A stretch of 64,000 bases of DNA. Origin: Rhodovulum sulfidophilum (GTDB taxonomy: Bacteria; Pseudomonadota; Alphaproteobacteria; Rhodobacterales; Rhodobacteraceae). Position numbers and translations under genes: made by a program. The stretch covers positions 71,545-135,544 of the forward strand of contig QFPW01000010.1 in the NCBI GenBank assembly GCA_003241785.1, read 5' to 3'. Below are positions 41,152 to 49,202 of the stretch, piece after piece (positions within the stretch are counted from its first letter, which is position 1; each line of letters opens with the position of its first letter). Under the pieces are notes generated by a model. That model worked only from the letters and a program-made list of their open reading frames with translations. It ran no database searches and was not told the origin of the DNA.

Positions 41152-42975
41152 TCAGATGATCCGCGTCACCAGTCGCTCGATCGCGCGAGGAAGGCCGGAC
41201 ACATCCCTGATCCGCTCACTATCGTCGAACAGGTGTGTGGGATAGGCCTCCGTCGAGACCACGACGCCATAGATCTCGACGCCGAGCGCGCACGCGAAAC
41301 TCCGCGCACGCACGCAATCGTCGATCTCCGCCGGCCGCCCGTCGGTGACGACGAGCAGGATTCGACGCAGCTTCGTGCTTACGAGTGTCTCGAGACTCGA
41401 GAAGCGGATCGCCGGCGCGAGCGGCGTACCCCCGGAAGGGACCGGCCATCGCGCGGCGGCGCCACGCACGGTTCGTTCGACCGTCTTGGTGGCGTTGAAG
41501 GGAGCGCCGGCCGCCCCGGGGAAATGCGAGATCCGCGTTTCCACCGAGGGGAAGCTCTCGAGCGCGAGCCCGAGCCCCAAAGCAGCGGCGGTGATCGCCG
41601 CGTAGACCGCTCCGCTCGTCGACGTGGATTTGTCGACCAGCAGGTGGACGAGAGCGCTTTCGTCCTCCTCGATCACCCGTTTCTCGAAGACCCTCGGCCC
41701 GGGATGGGCCTTGGACTCCACCAGGCGCCGGTCGATCAGCGATCGGCCGCGCCTGCGCGGGGTATCCCGGAGCACGTCCCCATTCAGGAGAGGCGCCAGG
41801 GCGGGAACGAGCCGTCCGGACAGATGCCGGGCGGCCTGGAGCTGGTGCGTCATGTCCGACGCGCCGGATTGTCCTGGTTCCAGACCCGCGCCGGTTCCCG
41901 CCGGAAGCGGGAGCGGCTGGGTCGGGGCCATGGCGGCTTTGAGATCTCCGATCACATCACCGGCCACGGCGTCGAGATAGGACTCGTCCACCGGGGGACG
42001 CCGCGCCGAAGTTCCGGAGCCTCCGGAAATATCGACGGCGGATCCCGGGGCCGCGGGCGCGCCCGTAGCAGAGCCCGTCGCCGAGCCCGTTTCAGGGGGT
42101 TCCGCCCCGGGTCCTGATCCTTCCGCCTTCGACGAAGGCTCGGAACGAGGAGCGCCCAAGGAACCATCCGATTTCGAAGAACCGGAGCCTCCGGAAGAAC
42201 CATCCCGCGCGTCGCCGGGCGCCGACGGTCCGGCACCTTCCGGGGAAGGGTCGGAACCATCGGACGCGTCGAAGGGCGCGCCGGACGCATTCGCGGGTTG
42301 CGCGGATGGCTTGCTCTGGTCGAAGAGGCTGAAGAGCTTCTCCGCCAGGGCGAGGATTCCCCGGTAGTCTTCCTTCGTGGGACCGAGAGCGAGGATCCCG
42401 TCGGCGAGCCTGTCAGCCCGGGCGAGAACCGCCGGGTCGACCATGGTCAGCACGACGGTTTCGCTCGCGGTCGCCGCGGCGTCGAGGATGGATTGCCCGA
42501 GCAGACGCGATCGGAACCGCATGAGCATCCAGTTCGTCACCGCCGGCCAGTAGTCCGTGGCCGGTTCGCCATCCCCGAGCACGACCATCTCGAGCGCGGC
42601 GTCCATATCGTGCCGCACCCCCGGATACTTCCGAAACAGGTGATGCTCGATGCGGACATCCTCGCAGATGTTCTCGATGGTCTTGAGGGTCGCGAAACCC
42701 GGCTCGGAGCGATGGATCTCGCACCATGCCTTGAGGGCCTCGAACGAGGTCATCGCGACATGGCCGCCCGCCTCGTGCGCCACGCAGCCGTAGAGGGCGC
42801 GCACCGCGAGGGGATTCTCCATATCCCAATGCGGCAGGTGAATCGTCGTTCCGTCGGTGCTCGGCGGGTGGCCGAAAACGACGGAGACGCCCCACTTGCG
42901 CCCCAGAACGGAGCTGAGCTTCTGGGCGATCCGGTAGTATTTCTCCTGAGCCGGAGTAAGCGTGATCGTAGACAT
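41152..42975 (-). CDS. CobT-like VWA-domain protein, 607 aa
   Basis: The N-terminal half carries HEAGGH at residues 67-72, a metallopeptidase-like motif, in a region similar to the VWA partner proteins of CobS. A long Ser/Gly/Pro-rich linker spans about 230-330. The C-terminal VWA domain (about 430-605) has the MIDAS pattern DKSTSTSG near 445, and VVTDGRPAEI further on. In cobalamin synthesis CobS-CobT insert cobalt; plasmid and ICE versions pair an AAA+ motor with a VWA adaptor for unknown substrates. It is the last gene before the terminator at 41112. Confidence 0.82.
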   Translation of the reverse strand: MSTITLTPAQEKYYRIAQKLSSVLGRKWGVSVVFGHPPSTDGTTIHLPHWDMENPLAVRALYGCVAHEAGGHVAMTSFEALKAWCEIHRSEPGFATLKTIENICEDVRIEHHLFRKYPGVRHDMDAALEMVVLGDGEPATDYWPAVTNWMLMRFRSRLLGQSILDAAATASETVVLTMVDPAVLARADRLADGILALGPTKEDYRGILALAEKLFSLFDQSKPSAQPANASGAPFDASDGSDPSPEGAGPSAPGDARDGSSGGSGSSKSDGSLGAPRSEPSSKAEGSGPGAEPPETGSATGSATGAPAAPGSAVDISGGSGTSARRPPVDESYLDAVAGDVIGDLKAAMAPTQPLPLPAGTGAGLEPGQSGASDMTHQLQAARHLSGRLVPALAPLLNGDVLRDTPRRRGRSLIDRRLVESKAHPGPRVFEKRVIEEDESALVHLLVDKSTSTSGAVYAAITAAALGLGLALESFPSVETRISHFPGAAGAPFNATKTVERTVRGAAARWPVPSGGTPLAPAIRFSSLETLVSTKLRRILLVVTDGRPAEIDDCVRARSFACALGVEIYGVVVSTEAYPTHLFDDSERIRDVSGLPRAIERLVTRII

Positions 42976-43052
42976 CGACGACCTTTCGGGTTGCCGTCGG
43001 CGGAGCGGCCTCGCAAGCGCGGGACAGTCCGGGACGGTGAATAAAGGGAGGG

Positions 43053-43077
43053 GGAAGAAGGCCGATGGCCTTCTTCC
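43053..43077 (-). repeat. hairpin between the DUF3150 and CobT-like genes
   Basis: GGAAGAAGGCC (43053-43063), GAT, GGCCTTCTTCC (43067-43077): a perfect 11-base-pair stem with a 3-base loop. No T tract follows on the minus strand, so partial attenuation or mRNA end protection is more likely than full termination. Confidence 0.6.
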
Positions 43078-43081
43078 TGGA

Positions 43082-44287
43082 TCACCAGTTCAGCGACGAC
43101 ACCACGCGACGGCGCGGCATCGCGGCGGGAACCGGGACGGGAGTCTCCGTGCGCGGAGCCGGCTGAGGAACCGGGGTTTCCGCCAGGACGGTGACTGGCG
43201 CCCGGACCGCTGTCGGAAGATCCGGCATCGGGTCGGGCGGGGGCGCGAGCTCGGGAGTGGCCGGAGGAACCGGTGCTTCCGCGCGTTCGGGGACGTCCGG
43301 GATCACCGGAGCATCCGGCGTCACCGCTACCTCGAGGGAGGCGTCGGGCTCGGCGGGAGTTTCCGGCTCCGCCGCAGCCTCGAAAGAGGCGACGGGCGGC
43401 GCCGGAAGGTCCAGCGTGGCCGGCACCCAGGCGGGTCCGGAGACCAGCGCGGGCGAGGCCGCGACGATCGCGTCCTCGAGGGAGACCGGATCGACGACGT
43501 TCGAGAACAGGTTCCGGAGAGCCTGATACTCGGCCTCGACGATTGTCCCCTGCCCGTTCTGAAACGGCTCGAGAGCGGCGATGAAGCGCCGGAACATGCC
43601 CGTCTCGTCACAGAAGCCAAACCGTGTGAGGCGGTCGGAGATGCGACGAAACTTCGCGCGGATGCTCACCTTGAAGAACCCGTTCGGGACGAACCGGAGC
43701 TTCTCGGCGACCATGCCGAACTCCGCCCAGACGGAATTCAGCACCTGCTCGCGCAAGGAGTCGCGCGCGCCGCTCATCGTGTCGGCCTGGTCCTGGTCGG
43801 AACCGGAGACCCGGAAGACACTGAGGCTTCGGCCGAAGCGCATCTCGACGCGGCCGCGCGGAATGCGCGCCTCATTGATCTTCGCCGCGAAGTCCGGCCG
43901 ATCCTGGGCGAGGTGGTTGACCCACTCGTCCACGAGCGTCTCGTAGTCGTCGAAGAACCGCGCGAGATCCGCGTCGAATTCGCCGATGACGGCCTCGAGC
44001 TTCTTCACGGTCGTCTTCACGTCGCCGTTCGGCACGGCCCAGCCGTTGAGGAACCGAACGCCGGCGGAAGCACAGATCCGTTCGGCCTTGCCCCGATAGC
44101 GCGACAGAGGCCGAAGGACAGAGGGGTCGATGAGCTTCTTGGCACCGCGCGAGGCGGCGACCTCGGGCGGAAGCTCGTCGTCGTTGATCCCGACATAGTC
44201 GGCGGAATCCATGCGGGATCCGCCGCTCCAGATCTGGAAGAAGGGAAGGATGATGGTCACGTCGCGGAGGACGGAAACTCTGGTCAT
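43082..44287 (-). CDS. DUF3150-family protein, 401 aa
   Basis: ATG 44287 (MTRVSVLRD) follows GGAG; an upstream start at 44329 has no ribosome binding site. The first 270 residues are helical with FFDDYETLVDEWVNH, then GRSLSVFRVS and GFCDETGMFRRF, as in the DUF3150 proteins that accompany cobS in SXT-type elements. The C-terminal 120 residues are a Pro/Ala/Val-rich low-complexity tail ending in RRRVVSSLNW. Function is unknown; it always travels with the CobS/VWA pair. Confidence 0.78.
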   Translation of the reverse strand: MTRVSVLRDVTIILPFFQIWSGGSRMDSADYVGINDDELPPEVAASRGAKKLIDPSVLRPLSRYRGKAERICASAGVRFLNGWAVPNGDVKTTVKKLEAVIGEFDADLARFFDDYETLVDEWVNHLAQDRPDFAAKINEARIPRGRVEMRFGRSLSVFRVSGSDQDQADTMSGARDSLREQVLNSVWAEFGMVAEKLRFVPNGFFKVSIRAKFRRISDRLTRFGFCDETGMFRRFIAALEPFQNGQGTIVEAEYQALRNLFSNVVDPVSLEDAIVAASPALVSGPAWVPATLDLPAPPVASFEAAAEPETPAEPDASLEVAVTPDAPVIPDVPERAEAPVPPATPELAPPPDPMPDLPTAVRAPVTVLAETPVPQPAPRTETPVPVPAAMPRRRVVSSLNW

Positions 44288-44330
44288 GGGGTTGCTCCAA
44301 TCGAAAGGGAAAGGAGGGAGACCCCCCACG

Positions 44331-44350
44331 AGCGGGAGAGATCTCCCGCT
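44331..44350 (-). repeat. hairpin between cobS and the DUF3150 gene
   Basis: AGCGGGAG (minus strand), 4 bases, CTCCCGCT: an 8-base-pair stem just after the cobS stop and before the DUF3150 start. It may set expression ratios within the operon. Confidence 0.5.
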
Positions 44351-44361
44351 TGGGGTCAGAG

Positions 44362-45354
44362 TCAGGCCGGCAGGCGGACCTGGTTGGGCATCATCGAGTC
44401 GAGGACCTTCTCCGCGACGGCGCGTTCAACGTCGTCGAGGCGGAAGAGGTAGGTCGGCTCGAGGGCCGGTCGGAGGATATCGAGCGACTGCGCCGCGAAG
44501 GTAATCCCGGAGATGCCGTAGCTTTCCGCCAGCCAGAGGCAGCGGAGAAGCGTCCGGGTCGACACCGGGATGGTGAGATCCGCCGCGACATCCATCGCCT
44601 TGGCCCGGGTGTCGTTCGCGAACTCGACCAGCTTGTGAACAAGCTGCCCCTCGAAGGCCGGGAACTTGCGCATCAGCAGCTCGAGCTCCTCGGCTTCGTC
44701 CATGTAGACGCATTCGAGGAACACGAACCGATCCAGAAACGCCGGGTCCTGCTTGCGCACGGATCCGGTGTACTGGCCGCCCCGATCGCCGCTGCCAGCC
44801 GAATTCGCCGTCACAACCAGACGGAAATCCGGATGCGGTTGGACGATTTCGTTGGTCGCCCTGATCGTCAGCGGGGCGCCGTCGAGGATGCCGTGCAGAC
44901 CGGTGAGGTTGCTCGGACGACCACGGTCGATCTCGTTGATGAGAAGGACATGGCCGTTTTTCATCGCCTCGACCAACGGGCCGGGGGTGAAGGCGGTATC
45001 GCCGAAGGCGATATCGCGGGTGCCGATGAGATCCTCGATCTCGCTTTCGTAGTTCCAGTCGCAGGAAACCAGGGGAAGACCGAGGCGCGCGCAGAACTGC
45101 TCGATGACACTCGTCTTTCCGGACCCGAAGGGCCCATGGACGAACAGGCCGCCGAGAGGCGGTGTTGGCGAGCAGAAGAACGCGGTCAGCAACTTCACCT
45201 GTTCCATGCGGAACACGAAATCGTCGATCCGGCGCGGGGTGAGCGGGCTCGGGGGCATGACCCCGACCGTCACCTCTTCCGGGATCGGCAGATTGAAGAG
45301 CTCGCCAAGGGACTGCTCGGTCACGGTGGCGTCGAAGGAAACCTGCATGTTCAT
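44362..45354 (-). CDS. cobS: CobS-like AAA+ (MoxR-type) ATPase, 330 aa
   Basis: ATG 45354 (MNMQVSFD) is set by the leader's GGAGAG. Walker A GPFGSGKT at 74-81, Walker B VLLINEIDR at 136-144, sensor 1 in RLVVTANSAG near 185 and an arginine finger in FLDRFVFLE. These are MoxR/CobS features. It partners the VWA protein encoded at 41152. SXT carries a cobS in the same recombination module. Its leader and first five codons are duplicated upstream of the small gene at 45934. Confidence 0.92.
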   Translation of the reverse strand: MNMQVSFDATVTEQSLGELFNLPIPEEVTVGVMPPSPLTPRRIDDFVFRMEQVKLLTAFFCSPTPPLGGLFVHGPFGSGKTSVIEQFCARLGLPLVSCDWNYESEIEDLIGTRDIAFGDTAFTPGPLVEAMKNGHVLLINEIDRGRPSNLTGLHGILDGAPLTIRATNEIVQPHPDFRLVVTANSAGSGDRGGQYTGSVRKQDPAFLDRFVFLECVYMDEAEELELLMRKFPAFEGQLVHKLVEFANDTRAKAMDVAADLTIPVSTRTLLRCLWLAESYGISGITFAAQSLDILRPALEPTYLFRLDDVERAVAEKVLDSMMPNQVRLPA

Positions 45355-45425
45355 CGTGTGTCTCTCCAGAAGAGGGGGAGACACACGTCCCCCGCGGGGA
45401 TGAATGTCTCCCCGTGGGATGGATG
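45339..45425. repeat. direct repeat, copy 1 (cobS leader and first codons)
   Basis: About 85 bases nearly identical to 45919-46009. The repeat begins inside the coding sequence (complement of ATGAACATGCAGGTTT) and runs through the whole leader. Differences are a few single bases and one inserted base. Confidence 0.85.
45355..45413 (-). promoter_or_regulatory. cobS leader with two mutually exclusive hairpins
   Basis: On the minus strand the segment at 45387-45378 (CGTGTGTCTC) pairs over 10 bases with GAGACACACG (45364-45355), which includes part of the ribosome binding site. The same segment's TGTCTCCCC can instead pair over 9 bases with the upstream GGGGAGACA (45413-45405). Only one pairing can exist at a time, the logic of a translational switch. 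Confidence 0.6.
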
Positions 45426-45464
45426 ATGGATGGTGATCTCAGGCGCCGTGGGCGCCCGATAAGG

Positions 45465-45782
45465 TCAGAGATCCCGAGGGATCAGCCGGACCCGGTGTCG
45501 GGCCGTGTCGAGCGCGGTCCAGCATTGAGTCCACGGATAGGCGAAGCCGTTCCGTCGTGCCTCCAGCGTGACCCGCTCGGATCGAACCGGAGGGCAGAGC
45601 TGGTCGCGAAGCAGGCGCGTCCCACCCTCGCGCAACCAACGCTCGAGAAGAGCGGCATAGTCCGCCGAGCGTTTCGCTTCCGTCTCGATGGCATCGAGAA
45701 GCGGGAGCGCGTAGACCGCGTTTCCGCCGTGAAACTCATTCGTCGCCCGCAACTGGGCGCGAAGGGCGTCGAGGGTGGTCAT
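45465..45782 (-). CDS. hypothetical protein, 105 aa
   Basis: ATG 45782 overlaps the stop of the small membrane protein gene as ATGA. The protein is soluble and helical in its first half (TLDALRAQLRATNEF, LLDAIETEAKRSADYAALLERWL), then basic and beta-rich with three Trp. No motif recognised. It sits between exo and cobS in the operon, so a role linked to recombination is possible but only positional. Confidence 0.6.
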   Translation of the reverse strand: MTTLDALRAQLRATNEFHGGNAVYALPLLDAIETEAKRSADYAALLERWLREGGTRLLRDQLCPPVRSERVTLEARRNGFAYPWTQCWTALDTARHRVRLIPRDL

Positions 45783-45934
45783 TGAAGCCTGCCCTCGGCC
45801 GATCGCCGCGTCTCGGCGGCTTTGGTCGCCGCGCGATCAATCGCGATCATGCCGAGAACGATGCACCCGGCGAGAGCCAGGAAGCACCCGCCGATCGCGA
45901 CGGCGTCGAGGAAGGACCAAACCTGCATGTTCAT
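45779..45934 (-). CDS. small single-pass membrane protein, 51 aa
   Basis: ATG 45934 has GGAGAG in the leader. The chain reads MNMQVWSFLDAVAIGGCFLA, continues as one hydrophobic segment (about residues 7-31) and ends in a charged helix (RAATKAAETRRSAEGRLQ). The first five residues equal those of CobS because leader and start were duplicated. Its stop overlaps the next ATG. The coupling and ribosome binding site make it credible despite its size. Function unknown. Confidence 0.65.
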   Translation of the reverse strand: MNMQVWSFLDAVAIGGCFLALAGCIVLGMIAIDRAATKAAETRRSAEGRLQ

Positions 45935-46009
45935 GTGTGTCTCTCCAGAGGAGGGGGAGACACACGTCCCCCGCGGGGATGAATGTCTCCCCGTGGGATA
46001 GGATGGATG
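45919..46009. repeat. direct repeat, copy 2 (leader of the small membrane protein)
   Basis: Copy of 45339-45425, including the first codons MNMQV. The two pairing arms of the leader switch are kept, with the unpaired bases slightly changed. Confidence 0.85.
45935..45992 (-). promoter_or_regulatory. leader switch of the small membrane protein gene
   Basis: Same alternative pairings as the cobS leader: GTGTGTCTC with GAGACACAC next to the ATG, or GGGGAGACA with TGTCTCCCC further upstream on the minus strand. Confidence 0.55.
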
Positions 46010-46051
46010 AAGATCACGGACCCGCGCGGAGGCGGATCGGTGGTGGATGGA

Positions 46052-47017
46052 TCAGTCGGGCCGGCTGGCCCGGATCTGACAGCTGGTGCTCGAGGCCTTG
46101 CGGAACGGCGCGAGCAACGCGTCGTCGGAAGGATCGTCGCCCTTTGAGCGAGCGTAGGCCTTCCAGTCGACCGCGCCGGCCCGATCGGACCTGGTGACGC
46201 GGACGCCGGCGAACTCGCCAACCTTGAACTCACCGAGGATCTCGGGGAGCGGCGCCGAAATTTCGGCGATCTCCGCCTCGATCTCGGCGAGCGCGGCGGC
46301 GAGCGACGCCTGACGGTCGAGCAACGGAACAAGCTGACTTGCCCGGCTCTCCCAGACCTGCGCGTCCTCCGGTGTCTCCGGAGCATAAACGTCGCGCTTC
46401 TTGTCCTTCGCGGGCTCGATGCCGCGCGAGACCGAGTCCATGAACGCCATCGCCTTGGCGGCGATATCGTCGTGAACGACCGGCTGCGCGGGGATCACCA
46501 GCACGCGATAGTCCGCGATGCGCGGTCCGTCGCGGCCCCAGACCGGATCGCCGAAGACCAGATAGCCTTCGTTCGCGCCGGTGCAGAGGAGCTGCTGTTG
46601 GACCTGGAGCACATACGTCTGGGCCGAGTCGCTCTCGAGGCCGAATTGCTTGACCTCTTCGAACTTGCCTTCGGACGGGATCTTGAACTCCCAGGGGCGG
46701 CCGTAACGGTCGAGACCGTCAAGGGACGCCTTCAGGAAGGACAGATCCTCGTGCTCGACGCAGGCGGGGAAGAATCCCAGCTTGCGGGCGGCGCCGACGG
46801 TTTCGCGCAAGAGATGCTCGAACCGGCGGCCGCGGCGGACGTAGGGATTGAGATCGAGATTCTCAGGCTGCCTCAGACCCCGTTTCTCGGCCCAGAGCTG
46901 CCATCTCGTCTTGAAGGGAGATACGCCGAAGACAGCGGCGATCTCGGAAGCGGTGACACCGGTGGCGCGCCAGGCGTGCCATTCCGAAGTCCCCTGATCG
47001 AGCTCAACGAATTTCAT
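46052..47017 (-). CDS. exo: YqaJ-type alkaline exonuclease (SXT Exo-like), 321 aa
   Basis: The N-terminal part SEWHAWRATGVTASEIAAVFG and RRGRRFEHLLRE is typical of YqaJ recombinases (Glu67 in the first motif). The catalytic PD-(D/E)xK residues are Asp100 (SLDGLD), Glu110 and Lys112 (WEFKIP), then Gln in QVQQQLLCTG. It would resect double-stranded ends for Bet. A C-terminal region with a helical EIEAEIAEI stretch is extra. Located directly downstream of bet, as in SXT. Confidence 0.9.
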   Translation of the reverse strand: MKFVELDQGTSEWHAWRATGVTASEIAAVFGVSPFKTRWQLWAEKRGLRQPENLDLNPYVRRGRRFEHLLRETVGAARKLGFFPACVEHEDLSFLKASLDGLDRYGRPWEFKIPSEGKFEEVKQFGLESDSAQTYVLQVQQQLLCTGANEGYLVFGDPVWGRDGPRIADYRVLVIPAQPVVHDDIAAKAMAFMDSVSRGIEPAKDKKRDVYAPETPEDAQVWESRASQLVPLLDRQASLAAALAEIEAEIAEISAPLPEILGEFKVGEFAGVRVTRSDRAGAVDWKAYARSKGDDPSDDALLAPFRKASSTSCQIRASRPD

Positions 47018-47080
47018 GACCTCTCCGAATAAGGAAGAACGGAGGGGCCACGCCTCCCATGAGGAGCTTCGCAGCCCCTC
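47018..47080 (-). promoter_or_regulatory. exo leader, imperfect version of the switch
   Basis: GAGGGGC and GCCCCTC pair over 7 bases upstream (47042-47048 with 47074-47080). The inner arm pairs with the ribosome binding region CGGAGAGG only over 5 plus 2 bases. It resembles the other leaders but less perfectly. Confidence 0.35.
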
Positions 47081-47096
47081 GGAAGGGTTCAGTCGA

Positions 47097-48320
47097 TCAC
47101 GCGGCTTGCCGCGTGTCCCGGGCGGTCGCGAGAGCGCCCTGGAAGTCGATGATCAGCGTCATCGCCTCGGCCATGGCCGTGTCGATACCTCCATCCCTGA
47201 GCTGGTTGGAGATATGGGTGACGGCCTGGTCGTACGACCGCGGCAGGGACCCGATCGCACGATCGAGCCAGGGCCCGACCTTGCCGGCCTTCGGCGAGTC
47301 CTGGATGGCGCGCGAAGCGGCCAGCACGGATTCGCCGAGACCCAGAAAGCGCGGGTCGAGCGACGCGGTCATATGGGCGCGCGCGGCGTCGAAACCACCC
47401 GTCGAAAGGGCGGCGTCGTTTTGCCGGGCGATCCACTCGAGCGTCTCGAGATCGAGCTGACCGAAGGATCGGGCACGCTCATTCTCGACAGGCCGTTGAG
47501 CCGATTCACCGCCGATCCTGGCAGGCTCGTCGGAGCGGGCACCCTCGGTCGAGGGAGCGACGTTCGACGGTTCCGAACCAGTCTCCGGGTTGGCGATCGG
47601 CGCCTCGGTGACGATCACCTCCGCGACCTCGCGTCCAGCCATCTCGTCGACGGTGAAATCGAGGGTCGGGAAGGCTTCGCGCAGCGCGGCGGCGACGGCG
47701 CACTTGCGCAGCATCATGAACGGCTTGTCCGCCCAGATCCGGGTGGGCACGCCGAAGTAGGCCGGCAGATTGCCATTGGCCTCCATGTTGCCGGTCCGTG
47801 CGACCGATTCCTTGAAGTAGAGGATCGCGGGAAACGCCGCCTTGTGCCCCGAGACGATGCGATAGACCGTGATCTTCGCCCATTTCGGGTAGGTGACGTC
47901 CTTCGAGACGTCCTTCCACGTACCGTCGCGCCTGGCGCGGCCCTTGAAGGTCTCCGTGATCTCCGGCCCGAACTCCACCTCGTCCATGCCGGCGAAAGTG
48001 CCGGTGGCATGGGCGGTGTGAAGCAGACCGCGCTGGGTCAGCCAGACCTCATCCACATACCGATCCTCGTACTTTCCGCTGGGAAGGCGAACCGAGGTCT
48101 TCTGCGAGATGATGTTGACGTGGCCCTGGACGGCGACGAGACCGCGCGCCTTGGCCCAGTCATAGGCCATCAGGATCGACGCCGGGTCGGTGACGCCGCG
48201 GAACTCCGAGAGCAGCGCGTTCCATTCGGAAATCGCGATGCCGCGGTCCTTCGCGTCGGCTTCCGGAAAGGGAAGACGGGTCACGAGGCGGCCGGTGAAG
48301 TCATGGTTCTGGTTGGTCAT
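47097..48320 (-). CDS. bet: Bet/RecT-family single-strand annealing recombinase, 407 aa
   Basis: The conserved RecT/Bet core is clear: WNALLSEFRG, then VYRIVSGHKAAFPAILYFKE-like strands, and the signature PTRIWADKPFMMLRKCAVAAALREAFP near 193-220 (shown by its two ends PTRIWAD and REAFP). A flexible linker at about 245-290 precedes a helical C-terminus. It anneals complementary strands and promotes recombination between elements, as shown for SXT Bet. It lies between ssb and exo on one strand. Confidence 0.92.
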   Translation of the reverse strand: MTNQNHDFTGRLVTRLPFPEADAKDRGIAISEWNALLSEFRGVTDPASILMAYDWAKARGLVAVQGHVNIISQKTSVRLPSGKYEDRYVDEVWLTQRGLLHTAHATGTFAGMDEVEFGPEITETFKGRARRDGTWKDVSKDVTYPKWAKITVYRIVSGHKAAFPAILYFKESVARTGNMEANGNLPAYFGVPTRIWADKPFMMLRKCAVAAALREAFPTLDFTVDEMAGREVAEVIVTEAPIANPETGSEPSNVAPSTEGARSDEPARIGGESAQRPVENERARSFGQLDLETLEWIARQNDAALSTGGFDAARAHMTASLDPRFLGLGESVLAASRAIQDSPKAGKVGPWLDRAIGSLPRSYDQAVTHISNQLRDGGIDTAMAEAMTLIIDFQGALATARDTRQAA

Positions 48321-48378
48321 GTTCTCAAACTCCGATGGGAGGGGAGAACACGGCTCCCTTTGGGGAGATGTTCTCCCC
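48318..48378 (-). promoter_or_regulatory. bet leader switch
   Basis: GAGAACA at the start codon can pair with TGTTCTC in 48350-48344 (7 bases, including the A of ATG). That same arm, TGTTCTCCCC, pairs over 10 bases with GGGGAGAACA (48378-48369). CTCC and the GGAG ribosome binding site can also form a local hairpin. Confidence 0.55.
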
Positions 48379-48438
48379 GTTGGGACAGATGGTCAGTCGC
48401 GCCGCGCGATCAGAGCGCGGGCACGGTCAGTTTCGGGG

Positions 48439-48855
48439 TCAGTCTTCCCCGAACGGTCCTTCGACGAGCGCGCCATTGGCGTGCTCATCGGATCTGGGAG
48501 CCTCACGTTCGCCCTTGGGCGCCGTCAGGATTTCGAGCGAGCCCGTTTTGCCCGCGACGCGAACCTCGGCGCCGAAGCGCTCGATGTTCTTGTCGTCGGT
48601 CCACTTGCGGTAGCTGAGCTCACCCTCGACGTAGATCGGCGCGCCCTTCTTCGCGCGGGCCTTCGCGTATCTCGCGAGACCACCGAAGACGGCGACCGAA
48701 TGGCCGGTGGCCACGTCGACCCATTCACCCGTATCCTTGTCGAGATACGAGCTGGTGGTGATGACCCGCAGATTGGCGACATCGTCGCCGGCGCGGGTCG
48801 CGCGAACCACGGCGTCCGAAGCGAGACGGCCGTGCAGAATGACCTTGTTGGCCAT
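48439..48855 (-). CDS. ssb: single-stranded DNA-binding protein, 138 aa
   Basis: ATG 48855 (MANKVILHG) follows GGAGG. The OB fold is complete: GRLASDAVVRAT, VANLRVITTSSY, HSVAVFGGLARYAKARAKKG, IYVEGELSYRKW. The tail is short and ends EGPFGED, a variant of the acidic SSB tip. Element-encoded SSBs protect transferred single strands and act with Bet. A conserved structured RNA lies immediately upstream. Confidence 0.95.
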   Translation of the reverse strand: MANKVILHGRLASDAVVRATRAGDDVANLRVITTSSYLDKDTGEWVDVATGHSVAVFGGLARYAKARAKKGAPIYVEGELSYRKWTDDKNIERFGAEVRVAGKTGSLEILTAPKGEREAPRSDEHANGALVEGPFGED

Positions 48856-48940
48856 TGGAAACCTCCATGAAGTTGCAAGGTGTCGCACGACGACCAGGAC
48901 GCGAGCGTCGCAGTCATCGTGTTGAAGAAGCGGAGATGCC

Positions 48941-49200
48941 GAAGGCATCCTCCAAAGCCGATGTCGGATTTCGCCGACACACCAGCGCAAGGCTGGAACG
49001 GTCACGAGGACCGCGGCTTTCCACGGAAGCCAGGACTTACGCGCCTGGTGCTCGCCCCAAATGGGACGTCCGCTGGCGGCCCAATCCGGAGAAGGTTCCG
49101 CGCGCCTCGGGGATCTCACCCGAAGATTTGCACATTTAGCGTTCTTTCGAATGCTACCGATCCGAAGATCGGCCTCCACGAAACAGCGGAGAAAGTGCGC
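48941..49200 (-). ncRNA. conserved structured RNA, copy 1 (upstream of ssb)
   Basis: About 260 bases matching 60171-60432, with indels that break any common frame. Stems visible here: closing stem AAAGCCG (48954-48960) with CGGCTTT (49014-49020), enclosing CCGACA, CCAGC and GACCG hairpins. Next come CCAGG/CCTGG (49030-49048), GCCCC/GGGAC (49054-49067), TAGCGTTC/GAATGCTA (49137-49156) and CCGATC/GATCGG (49157-49172). Several stems keep pairing through compensatory changes between the copies. Wobble pairs in two stems favour the minus strand. It could be an independent RNA or the long leader of ssb. Confidence 0.65.
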
Positions 49201-49202
49201 AT

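Noticed and set aside
41152..45354. Cobalt chelatase genes of cobalamin synthesis
   Set aside because: No other cob genes are nearby, and CobS/VWA homologues in SXT-type recombination modules are unrelated to cobalamin; a chelatase role was not assigned.
48855..49139. Plus-strand 94-residue frame through the structured RNA copy 1
   Set aside because: The second copy shifts frame through indels, so the peptide is not conserved while the stems are.
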